Shown here in pieces: positions 18,906 to 29,461 of a DNA stretch of 64,000 nucleotides. The first letter of the stretch is position 1, and the number at the start of each line of letters is the position of its first letter. The notes under the pieces are model-generated. The model was not told the origin of the DNA. It did not search any database and saw only the letters and a list, made by a program, of their open reading frames with translations. A program made the position numbers and the translations under genes. The DNA is from Nakazawaea peltata (Eukaryota; Ascomycota; Pichiomycetes; Alaninales; Pachysolenaceae): NCBI GenBank assembly GCA_001599355.1, contig BCGQ01000001.1, positions 1,987,135-2,051,134 of the forward strand. Reading direction: 5' to 3'.

Positions 18906-20641
18906 TTGATATTAAAACGAATGAATATCTATGGAATTTTACAAAGGGATACCAATTATTACTACATTCCCATATTTATATTTATTCAAACCTCTTGAAG
19001 CTCAATCATCTCCTGCAAGTCTGACCAATGAAACTCACCTACAGTTTCTGCCAATACTTTTTGTTATCTCTTCCCGCTATCTTTCCGCTTCCCACATATA
19101 TCTGCTATAGTACGGCTCCAAAAGATAATACTTGGACGCAAAAAAAGAAACGATGCTTATGCGTCACCTCTGTAAACTGAGCGTTAATATAAGCTCTTTC
19201 GCTTTGCTCTTCCATTTCAAGCGATTTGTGTACCTAATATTGCAGGCGAAAATTTTTTTTGTCATGCACCTTTATTAGCAGGCAATTCCGTATTGAGGAG
19301 TGGACACTCAATTGGTTCCCAATTTGGGTTAATGGGCTGGAACGGGAGAGTGAAAAATCTGGGAGTGGGGAGTTTGGATTCAAAGCTCCGAGGAGATAGA
19401 GAAGTTCAAGCTGTGTTTATTGGGGTTTGTATGAGGCAAAAATATCTGCTGCCGCGGGAGGGCTAAAACGATAAGCAACCTACAGACTGAGATCTTTGTT
19501 CGACGGTTTCAGACGGGAATGAGAGCGTCAGAAGGGGTCAATCAGATCGTGTTTGGGATGTGTGGGATGTGTGAGGAGAGAATGGGTCATCCTTAATAGC
19601 TCTTAACCACGAGAATTCCAATTGTTTGTGTAAATTATAGGCTTCAGTTTACGGCAAAGGGGTGGTAATTTTTACTGCTATAAACTGCCAGTAATTTTTC
19701 TTACTGCCAAAAAAAGGCTATATTTATTCAGCAAGAAGCGATTGCATTACAAATGCGTTTATTGTTATTCGGATGACTATGAGACGTTAGTCAATGCATT
19801 ATGCGGGGACACCGCCTGGATATTATTGAAGACTCGAATATACTATATTGTAGGTATGGGGTTCACACGAGCCCTCACTTAAAGGCCCAGTATGAAATAT
19901 GGATTTTATCGCATAAATAGTTTCGATTAGTAAAGTTGATTTAAATAGTAGATATCATTATTGGAATCTTCAATTGGAATCTTCAATTGGAATCTTCAAA
20001 TGAACGACCACAATTTCAGTAGCAATGATAATGTCTCACTCCTGTTTGTAGTCACTGATTCATATTTATCTGTTATATAACTCTTTCTTATTAGGGAAAA
20101 AGAGAAGGATTACCGAGTGCGAAAAGAGGGAGAAAGAAAGTTAATTGAGAAGAATAATGTAATATGGAATAGATTGTTATAGATAGATATTAAATTGGTA
20201 GAGTTGAATGAAATCGAAATTGGAATTACAATTGAAATCGAAATCGAGATCCAATCCATTAATTTGTGTTGATTTGCCAAAATTCTCACAGTACTAGCTC
20301 TTATTCGTATCGGCTTCCTTCCTTCCTTCCTGATCTCGCTTTCTCTTATTCTATTTTTTGCTTCCCTTTTCTGATTTCTCCCTTTTTTCATTGCTTGATG
20401 TGATCTCGTTTCCTCGTTTCTTCAAAATTCATTATCTGCTCACCTCCCTCGTTACCCTCGTTCCCAACTTGATATTTCACTGAACGAGTTTCATATTCTG
20501 CTCAATAAATCCAGCAGCGCAGGATGCTTTTGATAAGACAGGGGTGGCGACAAGAGGTGGCAAGATTTAGGGCATTGATCCATAAAGGATATATAAACTT
20601 GTGCTCAGACTAATCTCTCGTCTTATATAACACCAGACAAA
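18906..20641. other. Long divergent promoter region (1.7 kb)
   Basis: It separates the secreted hydrolase gene (-) from DDI1 (+). No convincing ORF, tRNA or snoRNA is seen. TATA-like ATATTTATATTTA lies near 18973-18985, upstream of the hydrolase. A 13-bp tandem repeat TTGGAATCTTCAA occurs three times at 19961-19999. An imperfect repeat of TAATTTTTACTGC / GTAATTTTTCTTACTGCC lies at about 19667-19710. The length suggests a heavily regulated gene on the left, since DDI1 homologues usually have short promoters. Confidence 0.5.
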
Positions 20642-21892
20642 ATGAAATTAGTGATCACTATAGAAGAAACTGAGCGGATCTTGACCGTTGACATCAGCGA
20701 TGACATGACTTTGGCTGATTTCCAGGCTTATGTTGAGGCCGAGACTGATATTGCCCCAAAAGATCAGGTATTATTATTTAACTCGAGGACCCTCGAGGCT
20801 CAAGACAGTACTTTAGCTCTGTTAGGGTTGAAAGATGACGATTTGCTTATTCTTCGGAAACTGAGGGTTCTGTCGTCGTCGTCGTCTGTCAGCGGCGCCG
20901 CCGAAACCAACGCGGGGGCCACAGATGAGCTGATTGAAATGCAGAGACAACTGTTATTATCAGATCCTATGATGAGTGCAATGAGTTCTGCCAACCCACA
21001 ATTCTCCTCGGTCTTAAATAACCCAGAACAATTCCGTAACTTTGTCAGAGCTAGTCAACTGAATCTGGTAGGCAATGGATTTGGTGGGGCTACATATGAG
21101 CTGGAGATTGCCCGTCTTAGATCATTACCTGATACCGAAGCTAATCGTAAGAAGATCGAAGAATTAGAAGACTTACAAAATATAGAAGAAAACAGAATGT
21201 TACTGTATGAAATGGCACCAGAATCATTGATCCAGGTCCCAATGCTTTATATCAATATGCAAGTAAATAAGGTGCCAGTTAAAGCGTTTGTTGATACCGG
21301 AGCTCAGATGACAATTATGTCCCCTAAGCTCCTGAAAGAGTGTGGATTACATAAATTGATCGATCGAAGATTCCAAGGAGAAGCTCGTGGTGTTGGTTCC
21401 GGTGCTATATTAGGAAGAATTCACAGTGCTCCAGTGAAAATCGAAGATCTGTTCATTCCATGTACTTTTGTCATCTTGGATAGTGGTGTTGATTTGATCT
21501 TAGGATTGGATATGTTAAGAAGACATCAAGCCAACGTCAATTTGAAAGATATGCACTTGTATATTAGTGATGTTAAGACTCCATTTTTACAAGAAAATGA
21601 AATTGGTACTTCATTTTTCAATTCACAATCTGGTGGAGCTGGAAATGTGTTAGGTGAATCGAGTTCCTCTAGTAAGAAACAGAAATTGGCTAACCCATCT
21701 GCAGCAGCAGCCAGTGCTCTGCTGAGTAGAGCATCCACATCCACATCCACATCCACTACTTCAACTGCTAATGTAGACCCAGCAAAAATAGACCAATTGG
21801 TAGCTTTAGGTTTCTCTAGAGACCAGGCTCGTACAGCTTTAGCTCAATGTGACGGTAACGTAGACATGGCCGCCTCTTTACTTTTCCAATAA
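20642..21892 (+). CDS. DDI1: DNA-damage-inducible DDI1, UBL-aspartyl protease-UBA shuttle
   Basis: A 416-residue ubiquitin shuttle that delivers substrates to the proteasome and is also a host aspartyl protease. It has a ubiquitin-like domain (1-75), a helical domain (about 95-200), a protease domain with catalytic D218 in FVDTGAQMTIM and the partner motif ILGLDMLRRH, a Ser/Thr/Ala linker, and a C-terminal UBA (about 380-416, LVALGFSRDQARTALAQCDGN). CTG codons at 21203 and 21332 lie where S. cerevisiae Ddi1 has Ala. Its stop overlaps the end of OCA6 by 15 bp, tail to tail. In S. cerevisiae DDI1 shares a divergent promoter with MAG1; here OCA6 lies between them. Confidence 0.96.
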   Translation: MKLVITIEETERILTVDISDDMTLADFQAYVEAETDIAPKDQVLLFNSRTLEAQDSTLALLGLKDDDLLILRKLRVLSSSSSVSGAAETNAGATDELIEMQRQLLLSDPMMSAMSSANPQFSSVLNNPEQFRNFVRASQLNLVGNGFGGATYELEIARLRSLPDTEANRKKIEELEDLQNIEENRMLLYEMAPESLIQVPMLYINMQVNKVPVKAFVDTGAQMTIMSPKLLKECGLHKLIDRRFQGEARGVGSGAILGRIHSAPVKIEDLFIPCTFVILDSGVDLILGLDMLRRHQANVNLKDMHLYISDVKTPFLQENEIGTSFFNSQSGGAGNVLGESSSSSKKQKLANPSAAAASALLSRASTSTSTSTTSTANVDPAKIDQLVALGFSRDQARTALAQCDGNVDMAASLLFQ

Positions 21893-22483
21893 ATCATGTT
21901 TTTCCACAAATCGTAGACTAGGATGATGAACCACAACTCCTTTACTTAAACCTTTCCATATCCATGGAGCTTTATTAGCAGGGACCTGGATTTCTCCTTG
22001 AAAATTCTCAATGAATAAACGATCATTGTGGTTGATTGTATCTGAATAGTTGATGAACTCGTTGAATATGGAGATAGATGACCAAAACGACAACTTTCTC
22101 AAACATGACACCACAAGTGAAGTGATTTGTCCCCCATTAATACAGAAGATGTAAATTGGAGACTTGTCCAGATCTAATACCTTCTCGATTATACTGATGA
22201 CAGTCAGACTATCTATAGGAATACTTCTCTTTTTACCCTTTCCACCGTTTGAGCATTCGATACTGACTAATTCCATGCCATTTTCACGAATAAATTCGGT
22301 CAATTGAGGGTCAGTATCCTCACTAATCGGCTTCTCCAAGATCAGAATCATAGTTTTGAGTCGGAGCTGTTTCAAGAATTCATAGTTGACGGGACGGGGG
22401 TAAGCTCCACGAAATAAGTTTGGTTGGACACAGTTGAACTTTAACGGTGGTGTTAAAGTTGGCATCATCTTTTCTTGAGTCAT
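21878..22483 (-). CDS. OCA6: Putative tyrosine phosphatase-like protein OCA6
   Basis: A 201-residue member of the Siw14/Oca family. TPPLKFNCVQPNLFRGAYPRPVNYEFLKQLRLK is nearly colinear with the Oca6 N-terminus, and SFWSSISIFNEFINYSDTI is also conserved. At the phosphatase loop it reads FCINGGQITSLV, so the Cys is kept but the Arg of CX5R is absent, as I recall for S. cerevisiae Oca6; catalysis is doubtful. Members act in an oxidant-induced cell-cycle arrest and inositol-pyrophosphate-linked group. The last codons overlap DDI1 by 15 bp on the opposite strand. DOS2 and DOA4, its neighbours in S. cerevisiae, lie about 4 kb away. Confidence 0.82.
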   Translation of the reverse strand: MTQEKMMPTLTPPLKFNCVQPNLFRGAYPRPVNYEFLKQLRLKTMILILEKPISEDTDPQLTEFIRENGMELVSIECSNGGKGKKRSIPIDSLTVISIIEKVLDLDKSPIYIFCINGGQITSLVVSCLRKLSFWSSISIFNEFINYSDTINHNDRLFIENFQGEIQVPANKAPWIWKGLSKGVVVHHPSLRFVEKHDLLEK

Positions 22484-22738
22484 TGTCGGTCTTCTGGATT
22501 GACTGTCTGGTGTCTTGAAGTTCTTCTTCAGCCCTCATTTGCCTCGTTCTGTCTCGTTTTTTCGCAATATGCCCTTTGGCTGAGATTTCCTTTTTAGGAA
22601 TTTTAATGAGCCACTCCAGCCCAGGGGCACAAAAAATATAGAGATCATTTTCCTTAGTAAGGGAGTAAGAGGCAGAATCGAGAGCGTCCCGAGGCAGTTT
22701 ACCGAGAGAAAGAGTCAATTGGATCTGAATACCTAACA

Positions 22739-23839
22739 ATGAATGCCACTTTACGTACATTAAGATCAGCTACAGCTCGAATTTTGAAAAGATCACTTTC
22801 TGATGAAGTGAATGTTGTACCAGAGCTTACTAAGCCAGGGGGTGTTAAGAAGGCGAGAGTCACTAAGACCAAACTGACTAGAACGAAGGTTAAGACCGAG
22901 GAAGTCACCGAGGTAGTGGAAATACTGTCAGATAACCAAGGTTCCAAGAAAGTGACCAAAACCAAGACTGTAAAAACTAAGAAGGAAGTGGAACCAAACA
23001 TCCCCCCAAAATTTGCCCCCGTCACGTATTACGCGACTCTCAAGACTCAACCTAAAGTTCTTCCAGAATCATATGTGGCTCAGCATGAACCAGAGATCAT
23101 TAAAGGGTTAAATCATTTGATCAAGATGGATGATTCTTTCTATGATTACATTGTTACTTCACCTTTCCCATCGTTCCTGGTCACTGCAAACCGTATATCT
23201 CCCTCGAGTCAATCGTATTTTGAGGGGTTGGCCTCAGGTATAATCTCACAACAAATATCTGGTAGTGCAGCCAAAGCGATCAAACAAAGATTAACAGATC
23301 ATTTAAGTGATGGATCTGGATTCCCCTCATTCAATGCTTTCTATCAAAGTAATGTTCCCGAATTGAGATCTTGTGGACTCTCAGAAAGGAAACTGTTATA
23401 TGTTCAACTGATAGCTAAAGATTTCAGTGATGGAACTCTCTCAAAGGAACGCTTAGATTCTCTCTCAGACGAAGAGTTATATGATGTGTTGATCGCTTAC
23501 AAAGGAATTGGTCCTTGGTCTGTTGTGATGTTCTCAATGTTCACCATGAAACGTCTTGACTGCTTCACTTCGGCAGACTTGGGAGTCTTGCGCGGAGCTT
23601 CTCATTACTTAAACGCCCGTCCCGATCTCTTGAAACAACTTAAAAAAATAACCATCATAGAGAAAAGAAAAAAGAAGAAAGAGTTCAAGAATCGTAAATG
23701 GGTTGCTGTTGATGAGGAATATATCGATACACTTAGTGCTCATTTTCAACCTTATAGGACATGTCTTATGCTTGTATTTTGGCGTATGAGTGATATATCA
23801 ATTGATGCTCTTGAGACAGCTACGACTACATCGAAATAG
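22739..23839 (+). CDS. MAG1: DNA-3-methyladenine glycosylase (HhH-GPD)
   Basis: A 366-residue base-excision-repair enzyme that removes alkylated purines. The N-terminal 95 residues are Lys/Thr/Val-rich and probably disordered or nuclear-targeting. The glycosylase domain (about 110-350) has GIISQQISGSAAKAI, the helix-hairpin-helix KGIGPWSV and the catalytic Asp at residue 280 in FTSADLGVLRG. It is longer than S. cerevisiae Mag1 (296), mostly at the N-terminus and in a Lys-rich insert near 305-320. ATG at 22739 is chosen as the first in frame. Confidence 0.9.
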   Translation: MNATLRTLRSATARILKRSLSDEVNVVPELTKPGGVKKARVTKTKLTRTKVKTEEVTEVVEILSDNQGSKKVTKTKTVKTKKEVEPNIPPKFAPVTYYATLKTQPKVLPESYVAQHEPEIIKGLNHLIKMDDSFYDYIVTSPFPSFLVTANRISPSSQSYFEGLASGIISQQISGSAAKAIKQRLTDHLSDGSGFPSFNAFYQSNVPELRSCGLSERKLLYVQLIAKDFSDGTLSKERLDSLSDEELYDVLIAYKGIGPWSVVMFSMFTMKRLDCFTSADLGVLRGASHYLNARPDLLKQLKKITIIEKRKKKKEFKNRKWVAVDEEYIDTLSAHFQPYRTCLMLVFWRMSDISIDALETATTTSK

Positions 23840-24123
23840 TAAATATGTTAATATTATGTTACTTCTTCTCTAACGATCACCTTCACCACTTCACCCTCTC
23901 ATTACCCCACGCCCTCACCCCTTCACATCTTCCCCACCCCTCACCACCCCCTTTACCCCTTTTTCCTTTTTCCTTTACTCCCCTTCCCATTAAGTCGTGC
24001 ACTTTCCACCAAAATATCCCATAAAATTTTTCTCCCAATTTGTAAACAAAGCTGGTGAAGACGACATTTCAACAGCCTTTCAGAGTCCATAAAGCGAGAT
24101 CTACACAGCTTTGTAAAGACGAA

Positions 24124-27100
24124 ATGTTTGGAGGAGCGAAGTTCAGTTTCGGCGCCTCCAACAATACCAATAATAATACCAATAATGCTGCTCCAGGGGG
24201 ACTTTTCGGCAATTCCAACACTGCAAGCGCTGGCCCAACCGCCGGGAGCAACAATCTCTTTGGAAATTCGCAGACCAATAACGCCAATGGGTTCTCATTA
24301 GGACAGAAACCAGCAGGAACAGGGTTCTCAATTGGATCAGGTGGATTATTTGGGAATTCGCAAACTAATGGGTCGGCTCCAGCTGCTCCTTCTCTTGGGC
24401 CTCAAGCTTCTACAACCTCTGGAAATACCGGGTTATTTGGAAATTCCGCTTCCAACAACACATCCACTGGATTATTTGGATCCAAACCAACCATTGGAAC
24501 TACTCAAACACAATTACAATTGGGAGGTGTATCAAATGCTCAAAATGACCCTTACGGATTATCTAAAATCACCACTATGACGGTGAAAAATGACGATTTG
24601 ATGCCTTCAATCACTCAAAGTACTTCACACGAGGCTAAATCTTCCATTAAACGTAAAAGATCATCCACTGTTGACTCCATTTCCACTCCTCATACTAATC
24701 ACCATACTATTATCAAGAATTTGACGAAGCAAATACGGATGAGAAGTGGGAAAGGCATTACAGAAGATGTAGCGGGGATATTTTCTCCTGCTAGAGGTCC
24801 ATTTGTCGAGAAATTCGTGCCCCCAAGTACTACTGTAGGATCATTGAAGACCAATAAGAATTTCAAGGAAATTTTGGCCTCTTCTAAGTTGGAAGAGATC
24901 AAGAAACTCATCAATAAGAAGAAATATGGTAAGACCTTAGCAATTGAGGATGTTAAACTGACCGATGATCTTGTTCAAGAGACTAAAAGAAGGAAAATCG
25001 TTAACGGAGCCGCAGAACCGATTGTTAATTCTCCTCCTACAAAGTCTCTGGCACCCCTTCTTACTTCTCATGACGAATCAATGGACACATCTGAGCAAAA
25101 AACATCATCTGACAAAAATGACCCAGCCAATCAACTGAAATTCAACGAAGGAGGGTACTGGTGTCTCCCAACAATTGAGGAATTGTCCCTGTTGTCTGAC
25201 GAAAGCTTACGTAATGTAGAAGATTTCATTATTGGTCGTATTGGTTATGGACAAATCTCGTTCAATTACTCTGTTGATTTGAGTGAGTTCAAGAAATCTT
25301 TCAGTGAAGAATTATTCGGTGGTGTCATCATTATCAAAGAGAAAGCTGTCCAAGTATATCCTGCCTCTTATGATAAACCCGAGGTAGGAATGGGATTGAA
25401 TGTCCCTGCCACTATCACATTAGAGAATTTAGCCCCTATTGACTCTGAATCAGGGAAAAAGATCACCGACCCCTCACATCCAGCCGTTAAGAATCATGTC
25501 AGGAAATTAAAATCGTTAAAGGGCATGCAATTTATTAATTATGACCCAATTGTAGGAACTTGGGTATTTCAAGTGGGTCATTTCAGTATTTGGGGTTTAG
25601 TGAATTCAGATAATGAAGAGGATGTTGAAGCATGGGAAAAAACACAGAAAGAGGAAGAGCTTTTACAGCAGCAAAAAACACCTAAAACTGTAGGAGCAAG
25701 GTCATTGATTGAGGATACTTTTGTATATAAAATGCAGAAGACCAATGATAAGCAGCCAACTGCGGTGATTCCAGGTGGATGGATAGTACCTGGCCAAGCT
25801 GACACTAGTTCGGGATCCTTGGTCCATAAACGTTCTGAATATAGACCGGAGATCGATGAGGGTGCAGAGGTAGTGCAAGATGCACCAAAATCTGCCGCCG
25901 TCGACAAAACCGTCATTAGACACGGTGAAGAGTCATCAGATTTCTCCGACGAAAGTGACTTGGATGTAAGTATTGGGTCAGATATTGTAGATGAGAAGGC
26001 ATATGAACCGGAGCTTGACGAATTGGATGTGGCTGCTTTAGAAATATCCCCAAAGTTTGCTATTTCTCTTGATTGGAGCGAACAATTGAAGTTATCAGGA
26101 CTTTCCAACAGTGCATTCGCCGAGCTGAACAGACGTCTTTATGGATCAAATCAAGATATTGAGTCTGAGCTGCTGCATATTACAAGTATTGCTGATGTAG
26201 ATGAGGTATTATTTAAAGATTTCAAAGATCAAATGGATCAAACAAAGGAAATTGTTAAAGAATTGAGACTTGAAGGGAAAACATTTGGAGGGTTTACTTC
26301 TAATGGATCTTTTATTAAGAAAAGTTCGACATATGATAAAACTAATATGACGGGGGTTCAACAATTCGATTTGAAACAAGAATTTTCGAGTCAAAATGTG
26401 ACCGATTTCAAATCAATTTTCGACACTTTAATCTCCCATTCCACTATCATTAAGAGACCAAATGGGTTCCCTAAAGTTCTCCCTAATAATGGATTATCTT
26501 TTGAGTTGTTAACAGGAATGTTGAATGGCTCTGGAGTGGGTAAGGAAAAATCATTTTGGGACCTCTGTTCACGGTTATTTGACTCTCAAGAGATCTCTAA
26601 ACCTAAACTCCTGGAACAAAATAAGAAGGAACTGCTTCTGTTATGGTTAAAAGATCACACTTCTTCTGAGATTCAACTGTTATTAGGACAAAAACTGGCC
26701 GATCCTCTTGAGTCCGTATTCATCGAAATTGTAGCAAACAATGCCATCAAAGCTGTTGAGAAAGCTATCAATACTGGTAATAACCATCTTGCCGTATTGA
26801 TTTCATTATTAGGCTCAAATGATCAGCATGTAGCTTCGAGTTGTCTTCGTCAATTACAAGAATGGCGTCGTACTAATGCTTTGAGATTTGTTCCTAAGCC
26901 AATTTTGAAAGTATACTTACTCTTGGCTGAGCAAGATTTGAGATCTAACGAATTGAAACTTGATGTAACTGAAGGTTTATCATGGGAACTCACACTCTCA
27001 TTACTTTTAAACTATACAGATAAACCTATTATTGACTGTTTGAGGATATTGGAGAAAATGCCGTATGATTTCGGTGGAGATGTTCATTTCGCCATTTTGA

Positions 27101-27975
27101 AATGTTATTCTTTGCGTTTCGAAGTTGGTGCCTATGATTTGGGGGCTGTTTTAGATACTTTCGGAGAGAAGACACTCGATTTCAAAGCTCAATGGTTCTT
27201 ATATGAGATCTTAGTACGTTCCAAGAATGTTTTGGATTCATCTGATGCAACATTAGGAGATCGGTTGTCATTGTCTTTTGCAGAACAATTAGTTCATGCA
27301 GGATTTCATTCTGTTGCTCTTTTCATCTTGGCGCATATTGATGATGATGAATTAGTAAGAGGTGAATTTTATAATTTGGTGACTAGTCATATCTTTGAGC
27401 TTATTCCGGATTTGTCCGATGTTCAAGTTAAGAAAAACTTGATTCAAACATTGGGTATTCCTCGTCTGTTAATTGCCGAACTGATATCTTTGAGGTACAG
27501 ATACGTTGAAGATCATTGGAATGAGGTTCTGCTGTTGATTGAGGCTCGTTTCTGGAAAGACGCTAGCAAATCTGTATTAGAGAATATTGCACCAACAGTT
27601 GTTATCGCCAATAACCCTGAGACCACGGAAAGATTAGATTCGGTCATCACTACGATCATTACCAATTCTTCATTTGATGAGGTAGAAACAGGTATTCAAA
27701 TTTACAGCAATTACATTAAACTTGTGAAGACCTTTACTACCAATACTACTGATCGGTCATTGGTTAATTGTATTCAATTTTTATTGGATAAATTACCTGA
27801 TTTTGGAGCTGGAATCGTATCTGGGAATGCTAAAGTAGCTCTTACTTTGATGTCACGTAAAATAGGAGAGATGGTATTACAATTGAATAGTAATTATATT
27901 CAGTCATCTAAGATATTGGAATTACCGATGGGAGAAAGTGAAAGAAGCCAATTTGAATACAAGTTGGGTAAATAG
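24124..27975 (+). CDS. NUP145: Self-cleaving nucleoporin NUP145 (Nup98-Nup96)
   Basis: A 1,283-residue precursor from ATG 24124 (MFGGAKFSFG); the frame extends to a GTG at 24055 that I do not use. Residues 1-140 hold five LFG repeats for transport. A Nup98-type autoproteolytic domain (about 340-490) ends at HFS, residues 486-488, where the chain cleaves between Phe and Ser. That yields an N-terminal FG nucleoporin and a C-terminal Nup96-like scaffold of the Y complex (about 488-1283, helical). The arrangement equals S. cerevisiae Nup145 (1,317). Convergent with NBP35, as in S. cerevisiae (YGL092W-YGL091C). Confidence 0.95.
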   Translation: MFGGAKFSFGASNNTNNNTNNAAPGGLFGNSNTASAGPTAGSNNLFGNSQTNNANGFSLGQKPAGTGFSIGSGGLFGNSQTNGSAPAAPSLGPQASTTSGNTGLFGNSASNNTSTGLFGSKPTIGTTQTQLQLGGVSNAQNDPYGLSKITTMTVKNDDLMPSITQSTSHEAKSSIKRKRSSTVDSISTPHTNHHTIIKNLTKQIRMRSGKGITEDVAGIFSPARGPFVEKFVPPSTTVGSLKTNKNFKEILASSKLEEIKKLINKKKYGKTLAIEDVKLTDDLVQETKRRKIVNGAAEPIVNSPPTKSLAPLLTSHDESMDTSEQKTSSDKNDPANQLKFNEGGYWCLPTIEELSLLSDESLRNVEDFIIGRIGYGQISFNYSVDLSEFKKSFSEELFGGVIIIKEKAVQVYPASYDKPEVGMGLNVPATITLENLAPIDSESGKKITDPSHPAVKNHVRKLKSLKGMQFINYDPIVGTWVFQVGHFSIWGLVNSDNEEDVEAWEKTQKEEELLQQQKTPKTVGARSLIEDTFVYKMQKTNDKQPTAVIPGGWIVPGQADTSSGSLVHKRSEYRPEIDEGAEVVQDAPKSAAVDKTVIRHGEESSDFSDESDLDVSIGSDIVDEKAYEPELDELDVAALEISPKFAISLDWSEQLKLSGLSNSAFAELNRRLYGSNQDIESELLHITSIADVDEVLFKDFKDQMDQTKEIVKELRLEGKTFGGFTSNGSFIKKSSTYDKTNMTGVQQFDLKQEFSSQNVTDFKSIFDTLISHSTIIKRPNGFPKVLPNNGLSFELLTGMLNGSGVGKEKSFWDLCSRLFDSQEISKPKLLEQNKKELLLLWLKDHTSSEIQLLLGQKLADPLESVFIEIVANNAIKAVEKAINTGNNHLAVLISLLGSNDQHVASSCLRQLQEWRRTNALRFVPKPILKVYLLLAEQDLRSNELKLDVTEGLSWELTLSLLLNYTDKPIIDCLRILEKMPYDFGGDVHFAILKCYSLRFEVGAYDLGAVLDTFGEKTLDFKAQWFLYEILVRSKNVLDSSDATLGDRLSLSFAEQLVHAGFHSVALFILAHIDDDELVRGEFYNLVTSHIFELIPDLSDVQVKKNLIQTLGIPRLLIAELISLRYRYVEDHWNEVLLLIEARFWKDASKSVLENIAPTVVIANNPETTERLDSVITTIITNSSFDEVETGIQIYSNYIKLVKTFTTNTTDRSLVNCIQFLLDKLPDFGAGIVSGNAKVALTLMSRKIGEMVLQLNSNYIQSSKILELPMGESERSQFEYKLGK

Positions 27976-28100
27976 AAATGCATTATTAGAATTATGTTAT
28001 GGTATGTAGAATTATGTCATGGTGCGTAGAAGAGGGGATGCAAGGGTGGGTATTGGATAGGCGTGTCGGAACAGGTGCAGTATCTGCATTGGTGTAGTTT

Positions 28101-28212
28101 CCGAATAGGTTGCGGGGAGTGATGATAAGTGTCCCGAATAGGTTGCGGGGAGTAAAAATGATATCAATAGTTTCTGTGGTTACTGGGAATGCAGGGTATG
28201 CAGGGTATGCAG
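28101..28212. repeat. Short direct repeats between NUP145 and NBP35
   Basis: The 20-mer CCGAATAGGTTGCGGGGAGT occurs at 28101-28120 and exactly again at 28134-28153. A 9-bp unit (GCAGGGTAT) is tandemly repeated near 28191-28211. All lie in the 270-bp convergent spacer, with no gene. Confidence 0.8.
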
Positions 28213-28245
28213 CAAGTTGCTGGGGTGACAAAGACGGTCACTAAA

Positions 28246-29271
28246 TTAAACATCCCCCACTGCATCACGAAGTGCATCTACAACATCCAAGATAGCAGTA
28301 CATGCAGGCGAATCAGGATAAGTCTCCAAAAAACACTCTCCAGAATCACAACATTTACCAATACGAGGATCTATAGGCACAGAACCCAAGAATGGGATCC
28401 CCATCTCTTTAGCAAGAGCCTCTCCACCTCCTGTAGTTGGTTTGAAAATCTTACTCTCACCATGACAATTAGGACATACAAATCCTGACATATTCTCCAC
28501 AAGTCCTAAAACCTTAATATTCAGTTTACGACAGAAATCGATTTCTTTACGAACATCCAAAAGAGCAACCTCTTGAGGAGTGGTGACTACTAATGCCCCA
28601 TCAATACCACTGTCCTTCATGTAAGTAGTGACGGATAAATGTTCGTCCGAGGTCCCAGGTGGTGTGTCAACCACTAAATAGTCCAAATTCCCCCAATTAA
28701 CATCTTTTAAGAACTGCTTGATAAGTCCATTCTTCTTAGCTCCTCTCCAAATGATAGCAGCATTTGGGTCTGGCAACATAAATTGGATCGACATTACTCC
28801 CAAGTTATCATCAACATATACAGGAGACCAACCACTATTGGATTGATGAATGGATTCTCCAACGGCTCCTAACATTTTTGGCAATGAAGGACCACAAATA
28901 TCAAGATCCATAGCCCCAACTTCCAACTCTTCATCTGCAGCAAGAGCCCAAGACAACATTGAAGTGAAAGTGGATTTACCTACACCACCTTTTCCACTTA
29001 AAACAAGTATTTTATGCTTTATATCCTGTAATCTCTCAGTAATCTTGGCAATATCTGGGTCTGGACCTTTAGGAAGCGAAGCACATATCTCTTGATTTGC
29101 ACATCCAGCACAAGAGTCGGCCTTACCAGCCATTTCAGACTCAGGTCCTACACAGTGCTCTGGCTCAGCTTCTTTCAAATTTGGATTTTGAGGCTGTTGT
29201 GGCAATAAGTATTCTGTTGGTGTATCCTGTATCGTATTAGCCTGCATTTGCAGGGTTTGTACCAGCATCAT
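28246..29271 (-). CDS. NBP35: Cytosolic Fe-S cluster assembly ATPase NBP35
   Basis: A 341-residue P-loop scaffold protein which, with CFD1, assembles 4Fe-4S clusters for cytosolic and nuclear proteins. The N-terminal four-Cys motif is present (HCVGPE, then SCAGC and EIC), which distinguishes NBP35 from CFD1. The deviant Walker A is [10 protein letters not shown], and the bridging cluster motif CPNC is near residue 270. Length is close to S. cerevisiae Nbp35 (328). Start at 29271: two consecutive ATGs, first used. It shares a short divergent promoter with ISW1. Confidence 0.96.
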   Translation of the reverse strand: MMLVQTLQMQANTIQDTPTEYLLPQQPQNPNLKEAEPEHCVGPESEMAGKADSCAGCANQEICASLPKGPDPDIAKITERLQDIKHKILVLSGKGGVGKSTFTSMLSWALAADEELEVGAMDLDICGPSLPKMLGAVGESIHQSNSGWSPVYVDDNLGVMSIQFMLPDPNAAIIWRGAKKNGLIKQFLKDVNWGNLDYLVVDTPPGTSDEHLSVTTYMKDSGIDGALVVTTPQEVALLDVRKEIDFCRKLNIKVLGLVENMSGFVCPNCHGESKIFKPTTGGGEALAKEMGIPFLGSVPIDPRIGKCCDSGECFLETYPDSPACTAILDVVDALRDAVGDV

Positions 29272-29461
29272 CTTGACTTTTTGACTTGGTGTTAAACCTG
29301 ATTAAACTGTTATTAATATAAAAGAAATGGCCTGCTTACAAATCGAATAAATGAGAGTAATTTCCTAAAATGGAAGACATTTATACTACCTATATAGGAA
29401 GGTTAAAATACAGAAAATTCTTTACTCTTCCACTTGAATACCAAATACAGTAATATTATAT

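Noticed and set aside
20642-21892. Retroviral-type protease domain in DDI1 as a sign of a mobile element
   Set aside because: It is the normal host DDI1 architecture with UBL and UBA domains.
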